Shown here: piece after piece, positions 57,833-64,000 of the stretch
Layout of the letters: each line of letters begins with the position of its first letter
Position numbering within the stretch: position 1 is the stretch's first letter
DNA from: Oscillospiraceae bacterium
GTDB taxonomy: Bacteria > Bacillota > Clostridia > Oscillospirales > Oscillospiraceae
Assembly: GCA_902767915.1 (NCBI GenBank)
Contig: CACXJE010000009.1
Span: 1 to 64,000, forward strand
Direction of reading: 5' to 3'
DNA length: 64,000 nt
Made by a program: the position numbers and the translations under genes
The notes under the pieces: generated by a model
Told to the model about the DNA's origin: nothing
What the model saw: the letters and a program-made list of their open reading frames with translations, nothing else
Databases searched by the model: none

Positions 57833-57877
57833 TTGATCACTGACACGATGTCAACAAATATTAAGGAGTATATTGAA

Positions 57878-58603
57878 ATGAAAAAACATCTGTTTCTGAC
57901 TTGTTTGATGCTTTTGACGCTGGTACTTCTGCTGAGCCTGACCGCCTGCGGCGCCAAAAACACGCCCGCCGATTCCTCTGCCGCTCCCGATCAGGGGGAG
58001 CCGGTTTCCACCGGGAGCCCGGAAGCGGAAACCCGGAACGCCCCCGAAACCACCCTGCCCGCTGACACCGAGGCTGCGCCGGAGTCTCCCGCCTCGGAAG
58101 AAGCTGAGACGGAGCCCCCTGCTGCCGGAACGGACACGCTGGTGGTCTACTTCTCCGCCACCGGCACCACCAAGGCTGTGGCGGAAAAGATTGCCGCCCT
58201 TACGGATGCAGATCTTTATGAGATCCAGGCTGCCCAGCCGTACACCGCCGAAGACCTCGACTGGCATGACAGCAGCAGCCGCACCACCCGGGAGCAGAAC
58301 GATCCGGACGTGCGTCCGGAAATCGGCAGTGAAGCCGTCTCTTTGGCCGGCTACTCCACCATCTATATCGGTTTCCCGATCTGGTGGGGGGAAGAGCCCC
58401 GGATCCTGGACACCTTTGTGGAGGCCTACAATTTTGACGGCATCACCATGATCCCCTTCTGCACCTCCAGCAGCAGCGGTCTGGGCAGAAGCGGTCAAAA
58501 TTTGGAAGAAAACGCAGGCAGCGGAACCTGGCTCGAGGGCAAACGCTTCGGCGCCGGCGCCTCGGAGGATGAGCTGCGGGACTGGATCGAAGGGCTCAGA
58601 TGA
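57878..58603 (+). CDS. Lipoprotein flavodoxin (exported)
   Basis: A 241-aa lipoprotein. The signal peptide has lipobox LTACGAK (Cys24). A Pro/Glu/Ala/Thr-rich tether of about 60 residues follows. The flavodoxin domain (about 88-241) has LVVYFSATGTTKAVAEKIA, DLYEIQAAQPYTAEDLDW, IYIGFPIWWGEEPRILDTF and MIPFCTSSSSGLGRSGQNLE. The FMN phosphate loop and both Trp are intact, so cofactor binding outside the cell is expected. Flavodoxins are normally cytosolic. It shares four operators with tetR and is followed by the DUF4405 membrane gene. Start at 57878 follows AAGGAG by 9 bases. Confidence 0.92.
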   Translation: MKKHLFLTCLMLLTLVLLLSLTACGAKNTPADSSAAPDQGEPVSTGSPEAETRNAPETTLPADTEAAPESPASEEAETEPPAAGTDTLVVYFSATGTTKAVAEKIAALTDADLYEIQAAQPYTAEDLDWHDSSSRTTREQNDPDVRPEIGSEAVSLAGYSTIYIGFPIWWGEEPRILDTFVEAYNFDGITMIPFCTSSSSGLGRSGQNLEENAGSGTWLEGKRFGAGASEDELRDWIEGLR

Positions 58604-58705
58604 CCCATTGTGGCGACGCACAGCACCACATGCGTTTCACCAATGGCAACGGCGGGCAATGCCAGCCGCTGCGGGACAACAACTTGCGAGCAGGAGGAAC
58701 CCCCT

Positions 58706-59548
58706 ATGCGTGGAACAAAAAAGCGCAGCCTGCGTTTGATCGTGGATCTGTGCATGAGCCTGCTGCTGCTCTGTCTCATGGCCTATCAGGTGACCGGCGA
58801 GGAGCTGCACGAGTGGTTCGGCATCGGTATGACAGTCCTTTTGATCCTGCACCACGTTTTGAATTATAAGTGGTATGCGACCCTGTGCAAGGGGCGGTAC
58901 AATGCTTACCGGATCGTGACGGTTCTGGTGAACACCCTGCTGCTGGCCTCCATCGGTCTGACAGCCGCCTGCGGCATGGCTATGAGCAGCTATGCGGTCC
59001 CGTTCCTGTACAGATTTCTGAAGCTGTCCTTTGCCCGGCAGTACCACCTGGCCATGTCCTTCTGGTCCTTTGTCCTGATGGGGCTGCATTTGGGGCTTCA
59101 TATTCCGGCCATGACAGCCGGATGGAACCGGTACGGCAAGGTCAAAGCCGTCGTTTCCCTTTTGTTTGTTCCCCTGGCCGGTTACGGGCTCTGGCTTTTT
59201 GTAAAGGCCGGCATCCCTGACTACCTGTTCTTCCGGACGCCCTTTGCGTTTTTGGACTATGAAAAACCCGCCCTGCAGGTCTTTGCGGAAAACCTTGCAA
59301 TGCTGACAGGCTTTGCCTTCCTCGGCGCCTGCTGCGCCGGCTTCTGCAAAGCGATCCAGCGGAAAGGAAGAAAGCTCCGGGCGCTTCTGCCCCTGCTCCT
59401 GGCCCTGGCTGCCCTGCTGATCTGCTTCCTTCTGGTCCGTTTCAAGGGAGGCCTGCAGGATAACGTGCCCTCCTGGGGCGTTTCTTCCCCTTCCGCAACG
59501 GTTCCCGGCACGGGCCGGAAAATGACCGGCGGCAGCCAAAAAATGTGA
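58706..59548 (+). CDS. DUF4405 membrane protein, possible heme-binding electron carrier
   Basis: A 280-aa membrane protein with about six helices. Histidines in membrane helices (ILHHVLNYKWY and HLAMSFWSFVLMGLHLGLHI) resemble the heme ligands of cytochrome b561/FdnI-type proteins, to which the DUF4405 family is related. The start at 58706 follows AGGAGG. The C-terminal tail is Ser/Thr/Gly-rich and outside. It lies 102 bp after the exported flavodoxin gene, so membrane electron transfer to that flavodoxin is a natural guess. Function is not proven for the family. Confidence 0.85.
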   Translation: MRGTKKRSLRLIVDLCMSLLLLCLMAYQVTGEELHEWFGIGMTVLLILHHVLNYKWYATLCKGRYNAYRIVTVLVNTLLLASIGLTAACGMAMSSYAVPFLYRFLKLSFARQYHLAMSFWSFVLMGLHLGLHIPAMTAGWNRYGKVKAVVSLLFVPLAGYGLWLFVKAGIPDYLFFRTPFAFLDYEKPALQVFAENLAMLTGFAFLGACCAGFCKAIQRKGRKLRALLPLLLALAALLICFLLVRFKGGLQDNVPSWGVSSPSATVPGTGRKMTGGSQKM

Positions 59549-59560
59549 CAGGACTTTGCA

Positions 59561-60250
59561 ATTAAACATCCACCGGCCAAGCCGGTGGATTTTCATGTGC
59601 GGGCGAAGCCCTCTGTTCCTCGCGGACACGTAAAACGTGTAATACGATCTGCCAGCTGCGTGGAGACTGTTACTTGCTGCCCGTAAACGGGCCAATGGAG
59701 GGTAGTCTTAACTGTTCCCCCATTTCGTCTTCTTTAAGCTGGTTCTTGATGTACTCCGCAATTCGGCTCTCGTTCTTTCCTACTGTGTCTACGTAGTATC
59801 CTCTGCACCAAAATTCTCGATTCCGGTACTTATACTTTAGCTCGCCGAATTGCTCATATAGCATCGTGCTGCTCTTTCCCTTGAGGTAACCCATAAAACT
59901 TGAGACTGCCATTTTCGGTGGGATTTCTACGAAAATATGGATATGGTCCGGACACGCTTCTGCTTCGATTATTCGTACTCCCTTCCATTCACATAGCTGT
60001 CTTAAGATTTTTCCGATTGCGATTCTCTTTTCGTTGTAAAAGACTTTGCGCCGGTACTTTGGTGCAAATACGATATGATATTTGCAATTCCACTTCGTAT
60101 GTGATAAACTGTTTATGTCATTCATTCCCATGTGGATGACCTCCTGTTACGCTTATTCTTGCAGTTGGCAGACCGCATGATAATTGTAACAGGAGTTCTT
60201 TCTCGCCATAGGCTTTTTTGAACCACTCGCTTAGCGAGTGGTTTTACGCT
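59561..60250 (-). mobile_element. IS200-type insertion sequence
   Basis: An approximately 690-bp element with a single transposase gene. The left hairpin (ATCCACCGGC 59568-59577 with GCCGGTGGAT 59581-59590) and right hairpin (AACCACTCGC 60221-60230 with GCGAGTGGTT 60234-60243) are the subterminal structures used by HUH transposases instead of inverted-repeat ends. Exact borders cannot be fixed from one copy. No TnpB gene is present. Confidence 0.8.
59670..60131 (-). CDS. tnpA: IS200-family HUH transposase TnpA
   Basis: A 153-aa Y1 transposase. The HUH motif is PDHIHIFVEIPP. The catalytic Tyr is in SRIAEYIKNQ near the C-terminus. The N-terminal KWNCKYHIVFAPKYRRKVF is typical. Length is normal (150) and no frameshift is seen, so it may be active. 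Start at 60131 follows AGGAGGT by 7 bases. Confidence 0.95.
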   Translation of the reverse strand: MGMNDINSLSHTKWNCKYHIVFAPKYRRKVFYNEKRIAIGKILRQLCEWKGVRIIEAEACPDHIHIFVEIPPKMAVSSFMGYLKGKSSTMLYEQFGELKYKYRNREFWCRGYYVDTVGKNESRIAEYIKNQLKEDEMGEQLRLPSIGPFTGSK

Positions 60251-60252
60251 AC

Positions 60253-60284
60253 AAAAAAGCAGCCGCAGATGCGGCTGCTTTTTT
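60253..60284. terminator. Terminator downstream of the AraC-GH39 gene
   Basis: AAAAAAGCAGCCGC (60253-60266) pairs with GCGGCTGCTTTTTT (60271-60284) around a 4-base loop. It ends the minus-strand AraC-GH39 gene and also insulates the IS200 copy. Confidence 0.9.
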
Positions 60285-60330
60285 GATCCGTACAGAGGAC
60301 AAGCGCCGGATCCGGCGCTGCTGTTTCCGA

Positions 60331-62808
60331 TCAGCCGGCCGGGGAAACTGTGATCAGCCGCACCTCCAGCAGGTCCAGCATGGCGTCGATTGCGAGCGTA
60401 TGCTTTTCCGCCTTTGCCAGATATTTGCTTGACAGTGGGACGGAGAGGGCGGCCAGCGTGTCAAGCTCCTGCTTGCTGTCGGGCTCCAGCGCTCCCATTT
60501 CCAGCCACTTATCGAATGCGCTGCCGTATTTCCGGTTCACGACAGTCTCCCGAACGGTGTAGCTGCCGTTCGGGACCTCCTCCAGCACGATGTGAACATC
60601 CAGAGACTGCTCCGGTGAGAAGGGCGTATACCGGTCCGTGAACGTCATGTCAAAGCGCTCACCCACGGCGTACAAATGTGAAAAATGCCGATAATTGTAC
60701 AGCAGGATCCGGAACTCGTCGTCCTGGCGGGTGGCAAACCAGCCTTCCCCGCTCCCCACATACTGATCTCCCAATTTCGCCAGCAGCGTCAGGGCCCAGT
60801 ACCCGGCCTTCGGGATGCCGTTCTCGGTAAAGAGCCCCAAGCCTCCGAAGAACAGCTCCCGCGGCAAATCGACCTCAACCATAAGGTCTGTGACCGCCCA
60901 GGGTGCCAGCGAAGCTGCACGGTCATAGTTTTGCAGGATGTTTTTCACCAGATAGCAGGAGCGGAAGCAGGTGTCGTTCAAAAGGTCCTGCTGGCTGGGC
61001 GTGTGGTTCCACTCGGTAAGATAGATCGGCAGTCTGGCCAGCCCCAGCTGCTTCCGCTCCGACAGCGCCTGGTCGAGAAACAGCCGCAGCCCATCTCCGT
61101 CGCTGCGCAGAACCATGGTTTCCACAAAGCCGAACTGGGCTTTTGCGCCGTGTTCGTCCGGGCTTCGGGCCACATCGTAGAACACAAAGTTCAGATCGTC
61201 CGGAAGGCAGTCATGGGCTTTGCACCAGGACAGGAAACCCAGATACCACATCGGTGTCTCCACACCGGCCAGGTAAAAGGTCGCCGGCGCCCCGAATTGC
61301 AGCCTGCTGTCGCAGGCCAGAACAGTCGCACGGGTCTGCTGATAGAACACAAAAAAGCTCGCATCGGAAGAAAACCCAAACAGGGCCTCCGGCGTATCCG
61401 GCTCCCGCCAAACAGAAAAATGCCATTGACGCAGGGATTGGATGCCGTAACGCTTCCGCAGATGGGAAAGCAGGGCCTCTACCAGCGCGCACCAGCGATC
61501 CAGGCTGTTGGGCTCGCTGACAAGATAGTGGAATACGAACCGGTCCGGGTTCTTTGCCAGGGCCGCAGGCATGAAGCTCAGCTCGATCATGGGCAGGAGC
61601 CCTTCGTCCAGCACAAAATCCAATACCCGGTCCAGGTAAGAGAAGTTGTAGACCGGCGTCCCGTCCCCCTTCTGAGAATAGACGTACATCGCGTCGGAGA
61701 AAATGTTGTGCAGCTTGATATACCGGAAGCCGATCTCCCGCTGCATTCTCCGGATCATCGCCTGCACGTCCGCCATCAGCAGATCCACCACATTGCCCGC
61801 GGAAAGCACCGTGCGCCAGGTATGGCGCAGAGGCTTTGTCTCCCGATCGGTGTTCAGCCGGATATTGCTGGAGACTGCCTGCTGCAGAACAGGGGTGGCG
61901 GGATCCGCCTCCAGGTATTTTTTCAGCCCCGCCATATAGTCATGCTGCTCCACCTCGATCCGCGGGATGGAGGTTTCCTTTTCGATTCGCTTTTTCCGGC
62001 GGTAGACGCTGGGCAGCATATCATACTCTTTCTTGAAGGCCTGCACAAAGGCATGGGTATTGGCAAAGCCGCTGTCCGCGGCGATATCGTCGATGGTCTT
62101 CTCGGTGTGTGTCAGCGCATTGACTGCATGGTCCAACCGGATCTGGGTCAGATAAGCCAGAAAGGTCATGCCGAACTGCTGGTCAAAGAACTTTGACAGA
62201 TAGGGCGCTGACAGATGGACCTTCTCCGCCAGCATGGACAGGGAGAAGTTTTCCGTATAATGGGCCCGGACAATCCGCGCGATCTCGGCGATCCGGGCGG
62301 CATAGCGGTGACTCTGCTGATCCTGGGCCTTCGTCCGGAGAATGCGGAAATTGTTATAGAACACGTCCATGATCTCATAGACCAGGGAAAGGTTGCGCAG
62401 CTCGAAGCCCTGCTGCTGATCGGCGTTATTCTTCACCAGTCTGGCAATCAGCTGCCGAAGCTGGGCAAAGGCTGCGCTGTCACCCTGGACGGCGCTGTTG
62501 CAGAAAAAATGCGGATGCTGCGGGGTCGGCAGGGTGGATTCGAACAGGGACTGCTCAAACTGCACGGAAATCATCACGCAGTCTGAGCTTCTGAATTCGT
62601 GGGGAACATGGGCGTCTACGCTGAACACATCGTCCTGCACGAAGGCAAAGGCCTGGCTGCCGATGCTGGCGCTGAGCTTGCCGCTGAGAATAAAATCCAC
62701 CTCAAAATAATCATGCTGATGCAGCTCCGAAAAGCCCAGCCGTTTGAGCTCACAGCGCAGCGGCATATGCGAGCTGAAATCCAGCAGCTCATAATTGGAT
62801 CGCGCCAT
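60331..62808 (-). CDS. AraC-family regulator fused to a GH39-like domain
   Basis: An 825-aa regulator. An N-terminal cupin-like sensor (about 20-100, with HQHDYFEVDFILSGKL) is followed by an AraC double helix-turn-helix (about 175-275: SLSMLAEKVHLSAPYLSKFF and TIDDIAADSGFANTHAFVQA, with FKKEYDMLPSVYRRKK). A glycosidase-39-like barrel fills about 310-690: RYIKLHNIF, HFSVWREPD in place of WNEP and IYLTEWNH with the second Glu. A C-terminal beta domain completes it. It probably senses sugars through a barrel that may no longer be active, and controls the divergent ABC genes. GGAGGGGG precedes the ATG. Confidence 0.93.
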   Translation of the reverse strand: MARSNYELLDFSSHMPLRCELKRLGFSELHQHDYFEVDFILSGKLSASIGSQAFAFVQDDVFSVDAHVPHEFRSSDCVMISVQFEQSLFESTLPTPQHPHFFCNSAVQGDSAAFAQLRQLIARLVKNNADQQQGFELRNLSLVYEIMDVFYNNFRILRTKAQDQQSHRYAARIAEIARIVRAHYTENFSLSMLAEKVHLSAPYLSKFFDQQFGMTFLAYLTQIRLDHAVNALTHTEKTIDDIAADSGFANTHAFVQAFKKEYDMLPSVYRRKKRIEKETSIPRIEVEQHDYMAGLKKYLEADPATPVLQQAVSSNIRLNTDRETKPLRHTWRTVLSAGNVVDLLMADVQAMIRRMQREIGFRYIKLHNIFSDAMYVYSQKGDGTPVYNFSYLDRVLDFVLDEGLLPMIELSFMPAALAKNPDRFVFHYLVSEPNSLDRWCALVEALLSHLRKRYGIQSLRQWHFSVWREPDTPEALFGFSSDASFFVFYQQTRATVLACDSRLQFGAPATFYLAGVETPMWYLGFLSWCKAHDCLPDDLNFVFYDVARSPDEHGAKAQFGFVETMVLRSDGDGLRLFLDQALSERKQLGLARLPIYLTEWNHTPSQQDLLNDTCFRSCYLVKNILQNYDRAASLAPWAVTDLMVEVDLPRELFFGGLGLFTENGIPKAGYWALTLLAKLGDQYVGSGEGWFATRQDDEFRILLYNYRHFSHLYAVGERFDMTFTDRYTPFSPEQSLDVHIVLEEVPNGSYTVRETVVNRKYGSAFDKWLEMGALEPDSKQELDTLAALSVPLSSKYLAKAEKHTLAIDAMLDLLEVRLITVSPAG

Positions 62809-62829
62809 AAAGCCCCCTCCTTTTTATTC

Positions 62830-62858
62830 AGTATACAATCAGCAGATTAAAAAATCAA
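62830..62858 (-). promoter_or_regulatory. Promoter of the AraC-GH39 gene
   Basis: Minus-strand TTGATT (62853-62858) and TATACT (62830-62835) with a 17-bp spacer. The rest of the gap (62859-63176) is AT-rich. A TTGTGA/TAAACT pair with an 18-bp spacer at about 63124-63153 is a possible promoter of the divergent ABC gene; no other gene is seen there. Confidence 0.75.
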
Positions 62859-63176
62859 GGAAAATAAGATTTTTATAAAAGCAGCAAGATGAAAAACCAG
62901 AGAAATCAGCGTCTATATCCTCTTCCTGCGATTTTTTGTTCTGTTTATAAAATTGCCTCTTTTGTGTATTTTCTTTAATTTGTCCACCGGGCGATTAGTC
63001 AAATCCTACAAAAAAAGCGCTTTTTTGCAAGCAGAGGGCCCTTCGGAGCGTCCCGGGATCCGAAAAAATTTTTTGAAGCAAAAACAGAATAAAAAATCCA
63101 GGTTTTCAGAAAAACATCCGCATTGTGAAAAGCAAGGCTTTCCGGGTAAACTGTAAGCACAAGTGAGGTGAGCAGC

Positions 63177-64000
63177 ATGGAACCAATCCTTGAAATGAAG
63201 CACATCAGGAAAACATTCTCCAGCACTGTAGCCCTCGGGGATGTGTCTTTGGAGGTCTGGCCGGGCGAGGTACGGGGTCTGATCGGAGAAAACGGCTCCG
63301 GCAAGTCCACGATCTCCTCCATCGCTGCCGGAATGCAAAAGGCCGACTCCGGTGAGATGGTGTTCCAGGGCAAGCCCTGGAATCCCAAAAGCATGATCGA
63401 CGCGCTGCAGCACGGCGTGGGAATGATCGTTCAGGAGAGCGGCACCATCTCCGGCGTGACCGTTGCGGAAAACATCTTCCTGGCGGAGCTCGGTCAGTTC
63501 AAAAAGCTCGGCATCATCGACCGCAGAGCCATGAACAAGAAGGCCGACGAGGCGCTGCGCGCCATCGGCGTGAACGACGTACACGGCAGCACGCCGCTGG
63601 CAGCTCTGGATTTCCAGACCAGAAAGCTTGTGGAGATCGCCAAGGTCGTTATGAAGCAGCCCCGGATCCTGGTGGTGGATGAAACCACGACGGCCCTTTC
63701 CCAGAACGGCCGGGATATCCTCTATGACATCATCAAGCGCTTCCGAAAAGAGGGAAAAGCTGTTTTGTTCATTTCCCACGATCTGGAGGAGATCATGGAG
63801 GTCTGCGACACGCTGACGGTGCTGCGTGACGGCGCCCGGATCCGGGACTTCAGAAAAGAAGAGTTCGACCCTGACGCCATCCGGACCAGCATGATCGGCC
63901 GGGAGCTGCAGGGCGATTACTACCGGGGAGACTTCACACCCTCCAGGCTCGACGAGGTCGCCCTCAGAGCCGAGCATCTTCGGAGCGGAGATGCGCTCAA
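63177..64000 (+). CDS. Sugar ABC transporter ATPase, RbsA/MglA-like (3' cut)
   Basis: Open from ATG 63177 (GAGGTG 6 bases upstream) to the window edge, 274 codons. First ATPase domain: Walker A LIGENGSGKST, Q-loop MIVQESGTIS, Walker B ILVVDETTTALS and H-loop LFISHDLEE. The signature reads LAALDFQTRKLVEIAKV, so the usual LSxGQQQ core is replaced by LDFQTRK. RbsA-type proteins have two such domains, so the second is expected beyond the window. It diverges from the AraC-GH39 regulator, which likely controls it. Confidence 0.9.
   Translation, partial: MEPILEMKHIRKTFSSTVALGDVSLEVWPGEVRGLIGENGSGKSTISSIAAGMQKADSGEMVFQGKPWNPKSMIDALQHGVGMIVQESGTISGVTVAENIFLAELGQFKKLGIIDRRAMNKKADEALRAIGVNDVHGSTPLAALDFQTRKLVEIAKVVMKQPRILVVDETTTALSQNGRDILYDIIKRFRKEGKAVLFISHDLEEIMEVCDTLTVLRDGARIRDFRKEEFDPDAIRTSMIGRELQGDYYRGDFTPSRLDEVALRAEHLRSGDAL

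Larger units (their letters stand above)
57709..57853. promoter_or_regulatory. Four TetR operator palindromes
   Basis: TGACACCGTGTCA at 57709-57721 and 57745-57757, TGACACAGTGTCA at 57805-57817 and TGACACGATGTCA at 57841-57853. All are 13-bp copies with perfect 6-bp arms. Starts are 36, 60 and 36 bp apart. Copies 2 and 3 overlap the -35 boxes of the two divergent promoters, and copies 1 and 4 lie at the predicted start sites. Confidence 0.9.

Noticed and set aside
58600..58869. 89-codon frame starting by ATGA overlap at the end of the exported flavodoxin gene
   Set aside because: The overlap start looked attractive, but the frame overlaps the DUF4405 gene out of frame, has no ribosome site of its own and no protein-like pattern.

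Overview
The window looks like a chromosomal piece from a Gram-positive gut-type Clostridia, most likely the Oscillospirales. This is inferred from gene content: a cysteine T-box, a DnaD/DnaI helicase-loading pair, a WhiA-RapZ-MurB cluster, oligopeptidase F, YtrA-type GntR control and many lipoproteins with Shine-Dalgarno GGAGG starts. Coding DNA is GC-rich by eye, except for an AT-rich island at 3.3-4.7 kb. No tRNA, rRNA or CRISPR array was seen.

Layout. 1-3.3 kb: a broken-off lipoprotein gene diverging from a LytTR regulator and AgrC-like sensor kinase. 3.3-4.8 kb: a gene-poor scar with candidate mini-genes and a decayed ECF sigma factor. 4.8-7.0 kb: a SIMPL protein and ProS. 7.1-12 kb: a 52-aa protein, a MITE-like hairpin element and SbcCD. 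12-15 kb: L-serine dehydratase, three mini membrane proteins and a PstS-like binding protein. 15-18.5 kb: DnaI-DnaD and a PrsA-like foldase. 18.5-24.7 kb: CysE-CysS under a T-box, thioesterase, ProC, a GntR-ABC operon and PgsA. 24.7-40 kb: RimO, RecX, RecA, PrmC, a DUF1385 protein, a two-component system with a lipoprotein, DnaE, WhiA, a RapZ C-terminal-domain protein and MurB. 40-47 kb: RsuA, an LTA-synthase-like enzyme, MurA, an RsmF-like methyltransferase and small lipoproteins. 47-54.3 kb: HtrA, an SLH remnant, carbamate kinase, oligopeptidase F, a mini-gene pair and a uracil/xanthine permease. 54.5-59.5 kb: a TetR-controlled redox locus. 59.5-64 kb: an IS200 copy, an AraC-GH39 fusion regulator and the start of a sugar ABC transporter.

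How genes work together. Cysteine supply (CysE) and charging (CysS) share one tRNA-sensing leader. DnaD and DnaI load the replicative helicase, and DnaE, RecA/RecX and SbcCD copy and repair DNA. MurA, MurB, the sulfatase-fold enzyme, PgsA and HtrA/PrsA serve the envelope.

The most unusual region is 54.5-59.5 kb. A TetR regulator diverges from a lipoprotein flavodoxin and a heme-type membrane protein. On the TetR side lies a cytosolic paralogue of the same flavodoxin with two small oxidative-metabolism proteins. Four near-identical palindromes are spaced 36-60-36 bp, so that each divergent promoter has one over its -35 box and one at its start site. I propose it as a candidate two-compartment flavodoxin redox system. 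Two further oddities are intergenic arrays of small hairpin repeats whose first unit carries the stop codon of the upstream gene, and a RapZ protein reduced to its C-terminal domain.
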